Position numbers and translations under genes: made by a program. A stretch of 64,000 bases of DNA, taken from positions 2,256,501 to 2,320,500 of the forward strand of contig CAJHZI010000513.1 in the NCBI GenBank assembly GCA_905160935.1. Reading direction: 5' to 3'. This document shows, one piece after another, positions 1 through 11,127 of the stretch. This DNA is from Enchytraeus crypticus (Eukaryota; Annelida; Clitellata; Enchytraeida; Enchytraeidae). The notes below the pieces were generated by a model. The model ran no database searches. It was not told where the DNA came from and was given only the letters and a program-made list of their open reading frames with translations. Positions within the stretch are counted from its first letter, which is position 1. Every line of letters begins with the position of its first letter.

Positions 1-574
1 AAAATGCACACGATTTATTAGTAATATACACAGACAGTGTACCTATGTGACTCATGAAGTTATATGAACTTACGTATGAAATATATGAGCTCCGATCTTA
101 CCGGTACGCCGTACTTTGTAGATTCGTTATGTAGCTGGATTCTATAGTTGAAGACTTAAATTAATTATACTCGTTCAGTAAGTCTTGAGGACCTGCAACA
201 CTAGTCTAGTCGTAGTTTAATGCTTCAATACACAAAGACTGTAAAGGATTCAAATACAAACCTTAAGTCTTAAACTATAGGCTAGTGCAAAAGGCCAAAA
301 CTTTCAATATTTTTTTGTGTACAGATCTATGTATATTCCAATAATTTGACTCTGTTTTGAGAAATTTGATCTTAATCTGCATTACGGAAATGGCAGAAAT
401 GACAGAAGTTTTGCAATTACTAATTTCATCAAACCATTAAAGCTTGCCAACAATAGGCCTAACTTATATTTCGATTGCTAATTAAATACATAAGTACAGA
501 ATAAAACAGAAACACGTACATCGTGCGGACAGATTTGTGTTCCCTTTTCCTTAATTCCACTCATGGAGTCCAAA
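1..574. other. Intergenic, no recognisable gene
   Basis: AT-rich sequence with no convincing exon or transposon. Around 385-410 there is a short GGCAGAAAT-like segment, the reverse complement of the 9-bp unit of the array that follows. Confidence 0.5.
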
Positions 575-648
575 TTTCTGCCATTTCTGCCATTTCTGCC
601 ATTTCTGCCATTTCTGCCATTTCTGCCATTTCTGTCATTTCTGCCACT
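575..648. repeat. 9-bp minisatellite (TGCCATTTC)n
   Basis: About eight nearly perfect copies of TGCCATTTC; the one visible change is TGTCATTTC near the end. It creates short spurious open frames on both strands (Leu-Pro-Phe or Gly-Arg-Asn repeats) with no coding support. Single inverted copies occur at about 390 and 671. Confidence 0.9.
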
Positions 649-959
649 TAGCCTGTCCCATGCACTAATTGGCAGAAATGCTGAAATTACGTGTAACAAA
701 GCTTTCAAGAACCATCGTATCCATTACCAGTTCATTAACCTGTAAATAAGAGCCAATGTCCATATGGCAGACACAATTTTATACCAAATTAGGATGAAAA
801 ACTACTTAAAGATACATATATAACCGTGTATCATATAGAGTTTTCTGCATCAAAATGGCGGCTTTGTAATGTAAACAAAAAATGACGTGTTCATGAAACC
901 TCTCTATTAGGATCAGCTGATAGATTATAGAGATTAGCTGATAGCGTATACACAAAGAT

Positions 960-1320
960 AACAATAACAACAATAACAACAATTAGAGTGCTACAGTCAT
1001 CAATGACAACATCGAGCACTATTGAGACAAAATCAAGCCGGCGAGCAAAAAAAGAAGGTCCAAAACGGTGCAAATTCCAAAATCCAGAAATTCAGTCCAA
1101 AGTAAAGGGAGTTAAAGAAAAGTTGGTTTAGGCGCAGGTCGCTGCTCATGGACACGGGATGGAAAAGAGAGATGGAAAAGATAGGTCTTCAACTGCTTAT
1201 GGAACTGTTCATAGGAAAGCAAAGGCTGATGTGATTCAAATGAAGATTTCCGAAGATTGGATGGAAGAGAATTCCAGATCTGCGGAGCAGCATGCTGGTA
1301 AGAACGATTAGCTAGCTTAG
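960..1320 (-). mobile_element. CR1/L2-like LINE 3' end, decayed
   Basis: On the minus strand this encodes the end of a non-LTR reverse transcriptase (remnants of an Ala-Asp-Leu-Glu-Phe motif, then Phe-Pro-Ser and Val-His/Ser-Glu-Leu motifs). It is followed by the 3' tail module seen elsewhere here: GGACTGAATTTCTGGATTTT, then TTTTGTCTCAATAGTGCTCG, then a (TTGTTA)-type terminal repeat. It is about 85% identical by eye to 5640-5960 in inverted orientation. Confidence 0.75.
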
Positions 1321-1705
1321 AGCGTGAAGGTAAGCTAGGTCACACAAGAGTAATCAATTATAGATATCCATCAATGATAGATATTTACATAAGTATATAT
1401 ACATAATAATAAAAAACAAATAACACACAATATATTGTAATTATCAACCATATTATTATCAATCACTATTAATACTGCATGTCTAAACCGTAAGGCAATT
1501 TATTTCATTTTCCATATAACCAGTCCAGTCAATGCCCGATATTTTACTCTCAGAACATCGAGAGTTCAATAAACTTCAAGGTCTACAATTAAAAATGACG
1601 CTATCAGCATCACTAACCACTACGCTATTGCGACATTCAAACAACGAAATTAAATAATTATAATTAGAAAGAAATAATTAGTTACAGTTAAGCTTTGTGT
1701 GTGTA
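1270..1705. repeat. Inverted repeat, left arm
   Basis: By eye this is identical, base for base, to the reverse complement of 5205-5640, over about 435 bp with 3.5 kb between the arms. The arm holds LINE 3' coding sequence plus SINE-B. Outside the arm the match drops to about 85% on the outer side and is lost on the inner side. Confidence 0.85.
1440..1645 (-). mobile_element. SINE-B copy (tRNA-like head)
   Basis: The reverse complement carries the SINE-B diagnostic order: CGCAATAGCGTAGTGGTTAG (tRNA D-arm/A-box-like), CTGAGAGTAAAAT, ACTGGACTGGTTATA, AAATTGCCTTACGGTTTA, then a TGATAATAATATGGTTGAT-like tail. It lies inside a LINE 3' end. Confidence 0.75.
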
Positions 1706-1844
1706 CATTTTTTACTGTTGCAATATGCATACATAGAAATTTTCTTTTTCACTCATGTATTCCAAAATAATCAAAATCCGGTCAATAAAGGTTGTAACGA
1801 AACAAGCTGGATGTCCCAACGCCGGAGCGTAAATAGACACTCTA

Positions 1845-2095
1845 GAATGTCTTACTAGCGTAGGGATAACGTCATGATGAAGATTTAAACGACAGATCCT
1901 GAGGTGAATGGAACCCTCGTGGGTTCGAATCCCAGCAGCGCTGATCTGAGAGTAAAATCTCCGATATTCTCTGGACTGGTTATACGGAATATGGAATAAA
2001 TTGCCTAACGGTTTAAACATGTGGTATTAAAAAGTGATAGATATCAACGCACATAGTTGATCATTTCACTATAATGCGTGTTTACTTTTTACTTT
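1845..2095 (+). mobile_element. SINE-B copy (tRNA-derived), fuller head
   Basis: An RNA polymerase III B-box-like GGGTTCGAATCCC is visible near 1920, then CTGAGAGTAAAATCTC, CTGGACTGGTTATACGGA, AAATTGCCTAACGGTTTAAA and ATAGTTGATCATTTCACTAT. It shares its body with copies at 43883 (+), 5255 (+), 1440 (-), 2393 (-), 36862 (-) and 43165 (-). The B-box and cloverleaf-like spacing indicate a tRNA ancestor. Confidence 0.8.
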
Positions 2096-2392
2096 ACTCT
2101 CTCAGCTCTTCGTAATAAGCTAGCTGCTGGCTGCTGGCAGTTGAGGACTTTCTTATTCCAAGTTCATTTTTCACTCTTTGTTTACATTTTATCGTGTACA
2201 AAATATACACTGCGTATTCCTTTAAATGTGCAACACCGGTTTTGTGCAATTTTGGCAGCTAACTCAGTAGAGAGGCAGCTAACTCAGCAGAAGATTAAAC
2301 TTTGGCGCTAATAACGATAATGATAGACAATGATAGATATTGACATAAGAATATATACATAGGCCTAATAATAATAACACACATTATATTGA

Positions 2393-2645
2393 AATGATCA
2401 ACCATGTTGTAATAATCACTATTATTAATACCACATGTTTAAACCGTTAGGCAATTTATTTCATTTTTCGTGTAACCAGTCCAGTGAATGTCTGATATAT
2501 TACTCTCAGAACAGCGAGGCCGGGGGGATTCGAACCCACTACCGTCAATTCACTTCAGGGTCTATCACTTAAAACTTCAAGACCTTATCTGCACCACTAT
2601 CCACTACGCTAAATTGTGCGCTATTGCCACATTCAAATAATTAAA
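2393..2645 (-). mobile_element. SINE-B copy
   Basis: The reverse complement contains the B-box-like GGGTTCGAATCCCCC, the CTGAGAGTAATAT and ACTGGACTGGTTACA blocks and AAATTGCCTAACGGTTTAAA. It is head-to-tail inverted relative to the 1845 copy, about 300 bp away. Confidence 0.75.
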
Positions 2646-2698
2646 TAAAATAATTATAAATAAATAATTAGTTATATTTAAACTCTTTTACTTTTACT

Positions 2699-2836
2699 TT
2701 GGACTGAATTTCTGGATTTTGGAATTTGCACCGTTTTTGGAGCGTCTTTTTTTGCTCGCCGGCTTGATTTTGTCTCAATAGTGCTCGATGTTGTCATTGA
2801 TGACTGTAGCACTCTAATTGTTGTTATTATTGTTAT
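2699..2836 (+). mobile_element. CR1/L2-like LINE 3' tail module
   Basis: The tail GGACTGAATTTCTGGATTTT ... TTTTGTCTCAATAGTGCTCG ... CACTCTAATTGTTGTTATTA is immediately followed by the body of another LINE. A LINE may therefore have inserted into, or been primed on, the (TTGTTATTA) end of an older copy. Confidence 0.75.
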
Positions 2837-5204
2837 TAAGCCAAACCTTTCTCTTTTTATCGGAGTTTTCTACCCTACTCTCCTTCCTTACTACTTCCAA
2901 ATCAGACTTTGTGATTACAGGCGACCTCAACATTCACCTTGATAATCCTCTTGATCCCTTAACTCAGCAGTTTAATACTTTGCTGTCCTCTTGTTATGCT
3001 GTTCAACATATGAATGTTGCTACTCATATTGACAACCATACACTTGATGTTGTTATTGCACCAAGTCTCTCTGCTATTGATCCTTTAAGTGTTACTATTT
3101 TATCTCACTCGCCGTCAGACCATTTTCCTGTTGTGTTCACTTATAATCATGTTAAGCCAGATACTATTAAAAATTCACCTACTGTTTCATTTAGGTGTGT
3201 AAATAACGTTGATCTCGATCTCTTTTGTTCTGATCTTGAAAATTCGACTTTGATCAAGTCTTCTGCTAATGATCTTGATGAATTAGTAAAACAGTATAAC
3301 ACTACTCTTTCATCTCTACTTGATAAGCATGCACCTCTAACTACCAAGAAGCTTAAGAAATCTAACCTTGGTATACTTCTGGTCTGAGAAAGCTAAAGGC
3401 TGCATGCTGTAGAGCTGAAAGAAAGTGGCGTCATACCCATTCAGATTTTTGGAAAACTGTTTCTAATTTGCAACACAAGATTTATCGTACTGCTATTGCT
3501 AATGCTAAGAAAGAGTACTACTGCTCTTTGGTCAGTAAGGTTGTGAATGTCAAGAGTTTATGGAAAACCGTTAATGATCTTTTACATAGATCTATTTCTC
3601 CTTCTACTCCTGTGGAGTCACTGCCAGAACAATTTTCCAAATACTTTACAGATAAGATAAGCAATCTTAGAGAATCTATCACTCCAGCTCCTAACTCTAC
3701 TCCTCATACTCCAGTAGAGAATCATTCCAAAGATGAGCTTTCTAATTTCACTCCAGTTACAATTGATGAGATTACTAAATTAGTTTTAGACTCTCCAGCT
3801 AAACATTGTGACTTGGATCCTATCCCAACTCTCTTTTAAAGAAGTGTATTCACATACTTGCTCCAGTATTAACATTGATTGTTAACCTCTCTCTCTCTCT
3901 ACTGGCAAATTTCCTCGCGCTTTTAAGCGTGCAGTTATTACTCCATTGCTTAAAAAGCCCACACTGGATAAGGAATTATTGTCGAATTACAGGCCTATAT
4001 CTAATGTGTCATACATATCTAAGCTCACTGAAAGAATTGTTCTTCAGAGGCTTTCTACTCATCTCCCTTACAATTATCTATTTAATAAGCATCAAGCTGC
4101 TTATACTAAGCATCGTTCAACTGAAACGGTGCTTCTATCTTTGTGCAATTCTATTGTTAATGCCATGTGCACACAACGCTTAACTGGATTATGTATACTT
4201 GATCTTTCGGCCGCTTTTGATACCATTGATCACAATATTCTTCTGGAACGTCTTTCTTCCTGGCTTGGTGTTCGTGGAATTGTTCTTGATTGGTTTTCCT
4301 CCTATCTGACGGATCGTTCTTTTAGTGTGAAAGTGATGGAGTACATCTCTTCGCCTTCTCACTTAAAGTATGGTGTGCCTCAAGGCTCCGTTCTTGGTCC
4401 TATCCTCTTTAACCTCTATACAACCCCTAAGCACTCTAATCTCTTCTCATTCTCTTGATCATGAACTATATGCTGATGACACTCAAATGTACACTTGTTT
4501 CACCCCTAACTCCTATTCTAATGCTGAAACTCTCCTGCAACAAAGTTTTCAGTCTATATCCTCTTGGATGTCTGCTAATTTCTTGGCACTTAATCCATCC
4601 AAGACAAAATTCTTGTTGGTCGGGACACCTCAACAGATTCTGAAGCTGAATGGGAAAACTCTTTCGTTATCTTCGGGTATTAAAATATCACCTGTTTCTT
4701 CTGTGAGAAATTTCGGTGTTATCCTTGATAAACACCTAACCTTCCACGAACACATAACTAAAACTTCACAAGCGTGTTTCTTCCATATCCGTGATCTTCG
4801 TCGGATACGCCCATATTTGTCACGTGAGACAGCTGCTACAATTGGTGCTGCTCTTGTGCAATCGAAGTTGGACTACTGCAATTTCCTGTTTTTAAATCTC
4901 CCTGGCTGTGAGATTGATCGGTTGCAGTTTGTTCAGAATTCTCTTACGCGAGCAATTTTTTGTAGTTCCAAGTACTCACATGTTACGCCTATTTTGAAGT
5001 CTCTGCACTGGCTATAGATTAAAGAGCGTATCATTTACAAAACAGCTTCGTTAACCTATAAGTCCATCACCATCCCTGGACAAACTTGTATGTCTCACTT
5101 GATTAAAGTGATGCAGCCTGCTATTACTCGGTCTTCTAAGTTAATAACTCTTGTGAGACCTAGCTTACCTTCACGCTCTAAGCTATCTAATCGTTCTTTA
5201 CACA

Positions 5205-5640
5205 CACAAAGCTTAACTGTAACTAATTATTTCTTTCTAATTATAATTATTTAATTTCGTTGTTTGAATGTCGCAATAGCGTAGTGGTTAGTGATGCTGA
5301 TAGCGTCATTTTTAATTGTAGACCTTGAAGTTTATTGAACTCTCGATGTTCTGAGAGTAAAATATCGGGCATTGACTGGACTGGTTATATGGAAAATGAA
5401 ATAAATTGCCTTACGGTTTAGACATGCAGTATTAATAGTGATTGATAATAATATGGTTGATAATTACAATATATTGTGTGTTATTTGTTTTTTATTATTA
5501 TGTATATATACTTATGTAAATATCTATCATTGATGGATATCTATAATTGATTACTCTTGTGTGACCTAGCTTACCTTCACGCTCTAAGCTAGCTAATCGT
5601 TCTTACCAGCATGCTGCTCCGCAGATCTGGAATTCTCTAC
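5205..5640. repeat. Inverted repeat, right arm
   Basis: Reverse complement of 1270-1705, identical as far as can be read. It contains SINE-B (5255-5475, +) and the LINE segment behind it. Confidence 0.85.
5255..5475 (+). mobile_element. SINE-B copy inside LINE
   Basis: Starts at GTCGCAATAGCGTAGTGG and continues through CTGAGAGTAAAATATC, ACTGGACTGGTTATATGG and AAATTGCCTTACGGTTTA. It is bracketed by two copies of a 49-bp LINE segment (5149-5197 and 5552-5600, two mismatches). Confidence 0.8.
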
Positions 5641-6127
5641 CATCCAATCGTAGGAAATCTTCGTTTGAATCAAATTGACCTTTGCTTTCCTGTGAGCAGT
5701 TCTACATAGACAGTTGAAGACCTATCTTTTCCATCTCTCTTTTCCGTCTGGTGTCCATGAGTTGCGACCAGTGCCTAAACCTCCTTTTCTTTAATTCCCT
5801 TATCTTTGGACAGATTTTCTGGATTTTGGAATTTGCGCAGTTTTAGGAACTTCTTTTTGCTAGCCATCTTGATTTTGTCTCAATAGTGCTCGATGTATTC
5901 ATTGATGACTGTAGCACTCTAATTGTTGTTATGTTATCACTGTCTATCGTTATTGTGTGGTTAAGTTAACATTCCCATTGTTAGTATTCGTGTGTTGTGT
6001 CGCTCTGGACAGCATGTAGGGCCTACTAAAGGAGCTGTCACTTGATCTAACTGTGTCTCAGTTGTAAGATAAATTATAAGTATCGGAGATGTGAAACGTT
6101 AAACTAGCACTTCTTAAAGTATTACAG

Positions 6128-6313
6128 GTCATGTACTCATGATCTTTCTCAACCGGGTGAGAAAATAAAAACTTTCACATTAAGATCAGGTGGTACACTG
6201 ATCGTTGAAGAGATTTTAACATCAGCATCTCAGACTTCTAAGGATATAGTTAATAAGTCTGAAAGCAATACTACTCAGTACACGTCAAGTGCCCTGATTC
6301 AATGTTCTTGTGC
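6128..6313 (+). CDS. Putative upstream exon of the acidic-protein gene
   Basis: A 186-nt open exon candidate. The acceptor is AAAGTATTACAG before 6128 and the donor GTAAGC follows 6313 (TTGTGC|GTAAGC). Both ends are phase 2. It reads from Ser-Cys-Thr-His-Asp-Leu through FTLRSGGTLIVEEILTSASQ to Ile-Gln-Cys-Ser-Cys with no stop. Its ending phase fits the next candidate exon (7478), whose end fits 16778, so it probably belongs to the gene ending at 21641. I do not recognise the domain. No first exon with a start codon was found; a decayed LINE lies directly upstream. A chance open frame remains possible. Confidence 0.45.
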
Positions 6314-7477
6314 GTAAGCTGCCTCTTACACACGGTCCAGTCAGTCTACGACGACATTGAATTTCGCAACGCTAGTGACCAGCTTGACAAATTTCTCTTA
6401 AATATTTTATGTTATGTATTGCAGGTCATGCAGCCACTCTGTGAGATGAAGGAAATGTTGATTAGATTCTAACTCTTCATCTTGGACACATCAAATTTGA
6501 GAGTGTGGCACAAGCTGAGGTGACCACAAGCAGAAGAAACCGTCTGTGCACTCAAAAGAGAAAGGCTTCCGAAAATGTGGTAATTCCATAGTCAATATAT
6601 CTACACTGTCTCTTAAAAAAACGACATCCCTTAAAATAATTTGGAATAATTTCAGAAAGTATGCGCTCATTCTTTTACCTTGTAACACCCTACTAGATAA
6701 TCCAATTTGACACATTTTTGCCAAATCTAGTCGCTATATATTGAAAATCGTTAAATTCGCGAGGTTACCCTCAGCGACTTATTAGATAACATTGGAAGAG
6801 TATGCATACATGTATAGACAACCTGTTTACACTGCCTAATTGATCTGATTTTATTTTATTTATTTTGTTGACTCCGAAAGTAATAGTTTGATGAATATAA
6901 TTACCAATTATTTTTTTAAGATCATTGCATCTTATATTAAAAATGGCAAACCTCAGCCTCGATACAAGCTTGCAGTCAATGTCGCCATTTATGAACTGCA
7001 CGTTCAATGATAGCTCTCTCTAGTACAGAACACTTCTTAATTCATTTATTTTAAAATTTCGATTTTGCATAGCAAATACACCATGCAATGTAAATAATTG
7101 AATAGCACATAATTGAAAACTCAGGGTTAACACAAGGCACTCCTTGTCTCTTTAATCAGTCCTTGTCGCAGATGTGCAGCTTTAGGTATGCGTGCTTTGT
7201 GTACGCCTTATGACATCACACTCCAGATATTATAGTTCACAAAACTATTTACTGTGTAGTGTGTAGACATGCAGGCTATACATTTCTAATGTTTTTGAGT
7301 TTTTTTTTATCACCATTTGGCCTTTTGTCGTGAATAGTAACAGTAAATTTCTTCTTGTTTGACGTATTGGCCTATCTGACTATGACTGCTATGTAATATG
7401 ATCTGAAGCAAAATAAACTAACTAGTTTCACTCTTATAATTATTCACTATTATTATTATTATATATTTGTAGACCAG
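6314..7477. other. Putative intron, no recognisable element
   Basis: AT-rich. A second acceptor-like TTATGTATTGCAG at about 6425 is followed by a frame that closes within 16 codons, so it was not accepted as an exon. Confidence 0.4.
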
Positions 7478-7600
7478 AGTTGCAGAGATGAGTGAAGAGG
7501 AAATAAATACAGAACAAGCCTCTGAACAAGTTGTAGTATCACTGAACCAGTTACAACAGCTGCTGAAACTGAAACCAGCTCTCTACAGATCTAACATGAA
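7478..7600 (+). CDS. Putative exon with Gln/Leu-rich segment
   Basis: A 123-nt candidate exon. An acceptor follows TTTGTAGACCAG (an alternative AG lies 5 nt earlier) and a weaker donor ATGAA|GTATCA lies at 7600/7601. Both ends are phase 2, fitting the exon at 6128-6313 upstream and 16778 downstream. It encodes Met-Ser-Glu-Glu-Glu-Ile-Asn, then QVVVSLNQLQQLLKLKPALY, a likely amphipathic helix. A stop at 7611 would end the protein if the donor is not used. The ATG at 7488 could also be an alternative start. Confidence 0.45.
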
Positions 7601-9734
7601 GTATCAGCCTTAGAAGAAACGGCAGACTGATATTATACTAATTGTTATATAGGAATACCTTGAGCTGGGGTGTAGCCTGGATTTTGTAATGGGGAGGATC
7701 AGGGGCGGATATAGGAATTTGTAATATCAGTTGATAGTATATTGAACTGAAAAAGTAATGCTATGTAGGCTAGTAGTTACTGAACTTACAGTTGATATAC
7801 AAATTACACCATAAGTTGATATACAAATTACACAATAATTTATTTAACCAATTTTGCAGGCATATATCTGTCATAATCTTTCGGCACTCAGTGCAGGATT
7901 GTTTTGGACGGTTTGGAAGACATTAATTAATTATTAAATTTGCGTCTTTTATTTTAACATAATAAACAAATGCTTCTCTTTACATAAACGTCACTTTAAC
8001 TGTATATCGAATGTGTCATGACCGTTTAGCAACTCGCATAATGTATATTATGCCACTTCAAATGGCCCTTTTGACAGTTGTATAATGCTTTCTACTTTTT
8101 TGTACTTCCTTCCGATCCCCAGCAAACTAATTAAACCCAACCCCTGCGGTGAGAGCACCAGATAGCTGATGGAAAGGTGCCGCGTTCCTTAATAAAGCAT
8201 GTTACTTTTCCACTATTTTATGTCACTTTAAAATTCATATCATAGACTTTTTTGCTGCGTTATAGTACTTTTTTCTAATGAAATGTTTAGGATCAAATTT
8301 AAGTTTAACCATTAACATTCATTTGCTAATCATGACGCGATATCAGACAGTCATGAACTAAGGTAGCAAATACTGTCACAGAATGAATAACTTTAATAAG
8401 TGCAATGAACATGCAATGAGAAACTTTTTATTATTATTAACAACAAATATAATAAACAGATTATAAATACCAAAAATATATCAAACATTGAGGAACTTGT
8501 CTATCAATTCTATTATTTCAATTTTCTCATTAACAGTTTGTTCAGGAACGATAGAATATTTTAACAATATTACATGCATATACATGTATGCCTAGCCAGG
8601 AAAATTGATGGTGCCACTAATGTTCATATTTCCCACAAGTTGACAAGCTGAAAGATAGTACAAGTTGAGTAGCTGAAATAAGTGAATTATTTAAACACAA
8701 TCATATTTTTATAATATAATTTAAGGACGGCTGCACTTAGTCTGGCCTGTATGCCATATTACAGGCGAGAAACTTCGCAGCATGCAGGTCATTAAGCTCT
8801 CCACCACGTCAAGGTGTCAGCCCACGGAGAGGTTCTTAAATAGACCTTAACTAGATCTTAACAATACATATGTTAACGTGACCACTTTCCATACCACATC
8901 AAATTCCCTGACTTTGATGGATCGACGTAGATCTCAGACGACAATTAACAACAAAAACTTATATAGCAGTGTCATGGCCGAACTCGGTCTTCAAAACTAC
9001 TTTAAAGAAAGAGTTCAATAGTAATAATAAACTAAATAGCAATTGCATCTAAATGACAACGTTAGAGATGATTTTAAAACATTATACACATTTCTAATTA
9101 GTTCCAACTCACAATTTTGAAGTAATGACATTAATCTCTGATTGCTTTATGCTCAATACTAACGTAGCCTATTTTTCAACTGTACTGTAAGTGTCCTTAA
9201 CATTTTTAAATTAAAAAGTTAAGTATGGCCAAATTAATCCTTTACCGCCTTTTTCCACTTTCCCTGACCACTTTCAAATTGCCTGACTTTTCCAGGTTTT
9301 CTAGATGAATGATCAACCTGATACATAGATACTAGGGACGTCTGATTTGAATTTTTCAAATCAGACGGAACCGGATTTCAAACACAAATCCGGCCAGAAC
9401 TGAAATCGGTAACATCACACAATCATACATTCCTATATATTTATAACAACAAGTCTTATATAGTTTTTTAAAAAAATTTGTGTCACGCAGGGAGTCAATC
9501 ACTTTCAGCAGAGAACTCACTCAAGAGTGCCGTGTCTAAAAACATTAATGTATAATAATTTCAAAAGCAAACTGCAAAATCAACATAAAATAGTATGACG
9601 TTGTTAACTACCAAGATTAATTGATTCAATTATATTAATAAAATTATTCAAATAGGGTTGACCATTATGGTTTTTCACGTAAATTTATAAGCTGTGAGAC
9701 CTATGCTTACACATTTGTCCCTGACTTAACTGTA
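7601..9734. other. Putative intron, no recognisable gene
   Basis: AT-rich sequence. A CAGGGGCGGATATAGG string at about 7695 resembles a hAT terminal repeat, but no partner end was found. CCCTGAC(C/T)-rich short direct repeats lie near 8870-8915 and 9255-9300. Confidence 0.4.
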
Positions 9735-9897
9735 TGGATTCGGTGTACAGTTAACTCCATATGAATTGAGCATCTAAGTTTGTGAACACGTTATAACCAG
9801 TGGATTGGAACATGTTATAACCGGCAAAGTAGACTCTCTCATCGGCAGCTAAAAACGTGCAGGCAATCTGACTTTCACCGTTTCCATCAACAACTAT

Positions 9898-10045
9898 TTG
9901 GCTGGAGCCAGTGGTGAAGTCGGTAAGATACTTGACCGCGGATTAGATGGTGCGGAGTTCAAATCCTGGGCTCGCCCGTCACTGATATCGCTTTCGAGTG
10001 AGGAAACTGACGTTAACTTTAGCTTTTTTTACCAGCTTTTAATAT
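9898..10045 (+). mobile_element. SINE-A copy (tRNA-derived)
   Basis: A tRNA-like head starts at GGAGCCAGTGGTGAAGTCGG and contains the B-box GAGTTCAAATCC. The body is GTCACTGATATCGCTTTCGA then GAGGAAACTGACGTTAAC. GAGCC at the head pairs with GGCTC after the B-box, as in an acceptor stem. CCATCAACAA occurs at 9884-9893 and 10127-10136, a possible target duplication. It splits the ZSWIM-like pseudogene. Confidence 0.85.
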
Positions 10046-10093
10046 CATCACAAACAGTGGCATTTCAAAATTGTTTAACTTGTTTGTACTTTC

Positions 10094-10152
10094 AGTGACT
10101 TTCCTGAATTTTTGATGGTAGATGTACCATCAACAATTCAGGGAAGTCACTA
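10094..10152. repeat. Hairpin, ~25-bp arms
   Basis: Two near-perfect inverted arms of about 25 bp (starting AGTGACTTTCCTGAATT and ending AATTCAGGGAAGTCACT) flank an 8-nt loop, TAGATGTA. Two mismatches were seen. It lies at the SINE-A/pseudogene junction. Confidence 0.8.
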
Positions 10153-10989
10153 AAGACTTTCTGCATAGTTCATCTTGGTAGTAGATACCTACAAGTTTGT
10201 TACTGTCAGGGTGAACAATTAATCTAGCCGTGCCGCCAGGTTGAGATTCTAGAATTCTAACAGCAGCAGTTAACTGATTGCCAACCGGCTCCTTACCGAA
10301 ATTAAAAAATAATTAATTATTAAGAAAATGCCAGTGTACATCCATAAACTTTCACAAGAATTTAAATAATGCAGAAATACGTTATGTAATAATGACTAAG
10401 AAAAATTATTAATCTTTGACACTGTGATTGTGGTGATCCATAATCTCCGTCAAAACGAGCGACTGGCCATCCTTAGAGATTACAAATTTGAAATGTACCG
10501 GACACCCTTGCCGGAAAGTCCTAAAATGTGCATAACAATACACAGAGGTACATCCTACAAAATAGAAAACGTATCAAACATACGCTAGAATAGCATATAA
10601 ATAAAATAATTAACACCTCTAAAGTAGTGTTAATACAGACTTGTGCAGATGCACGAGAATGGAGGACTCCTTTCATTATATGAATATAATCAATTTAATA
10701 GCATAAAAGATAAACTGAATATACAAAAGCTTTAGTTTTGACAACGGCAACAATGAAAATAGAAGTATCCATGCCATGATCGTCTAACTCAGTTAATGAG
10801 CAAAATTTTTGTTCTGTAATCGATTCACCTTCAAAAGGCAGCATTTGATATATCAAAAATACTAATGTTACAGCCATGTCTCAACAAATTAATTCTTAAT
10901 AAGCTTGAATAAGTTGGATTAGTATCTATGTAACTAATTATTAATTAATTATACTAATTATAGTAAATAGTATATAGTAATTCTAGTAA

Positions 10990-11127
10990 ATACTTTGGAC
11001 TGATTATCGGGATTTTGGAATTTGCACCATTTTTGGACCTTCTTTATGCTCGCCGGCTTGCTTTTGTCTCAATAATGCTCGATGTTGTCATTGATGACTG
11101 TAGCACTCTAATTGTTGTTATGTTAAA
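10990..11127 (+). mobile_element. CR1/L2-like LINE 3' tail module
   Basis: The same tail as at 2699 and 5808 (GGACTGATTATCGGGATTTT ... TCTCAATAATGCTCGATGTT ... CACTCTAATTGTTGTTATG). No LINE body precedes it. Confidence 0.75.

Larger units (their letters stand above)
2837..5960 (+). mobile_element. CR1/L2-like LINE (endonuclease + RT), defective
   Basis: A non-LTR retrotransposon with a 5'-truncated APE-type endonuclease (Gly-Asp-Leu-Asn-Ile-His, then Ser-Asp-His-Phe-Pro-Val; 2900-3150). A reverse transcriptase follows, with the NYRPISN block near 3985, DLSAAFDTIDH near 4200, the YGVPQGSVLGPILFNLYT block near 4370-4425, and the catalytic YADD motif at about 4468. The thumb/C-terminal region has SKLDYCN (about 4865) and ends at SLHWL. 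Frameshifts near 3365, 3835, 3900 and 4426 and a TAG stop at 5017 break it. A SINE-B sits in its 3' coding end (5210-5550), and the 3' tail module closes it at about 5935. The motifs fit the CR1/L2/Jockey group; the exact clade is uncertain. Confidence 0.9.
9735..10870 (-). pseudogene. ZSWIM/MULE transposase-like pseudogene
   Basis: Read on the minus strand from 10870 downward. First is a FEGESITEQKF-type N-terminal piece (10800-10840). Next is FRQGCPVHFKFVISKDGQSL followed by Glu-Ile-Met-Asp-His-His-Asn-His (10435-10535). Then comes GGTARLIVHPDSNKLVGIYY (10180-10255), and after a SINE insertion VDGNGESQIACTFLAADE (about 9800-9890). The order (Thr/Phe-x-Gln-Gly-Cys-Pro, HHNH, IVH..NKL..IYYQ, VDGNGES..FL) matches the N-terminal half of ZSWIM3-like proteins, which are related to MULE transposases. 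Stops, missing DxTY-type catalytic sequence and the SINE make it non-functional. It lies antisense in the large intron of the acidic-protein gene. Confidence 0.65.

Noticed and set aside
6425..6475. Exon candidate after TTATGTATTGCAG
   Set aside because: The frame closes at once in the required phase and after 16 codons in the best alternative.
7695..7712. hAT terminal repeat CAGGGGCGGATATAGG
   Set aside because: No matching inverted end and no 8-bp duplication found nearby.
9901..9975. Functional tRNA genes at SINE-A and SINE-B heads
   Set aside because: Stems are imperfect and the same body follows every copy, so these are tRNA-derived SINEs.
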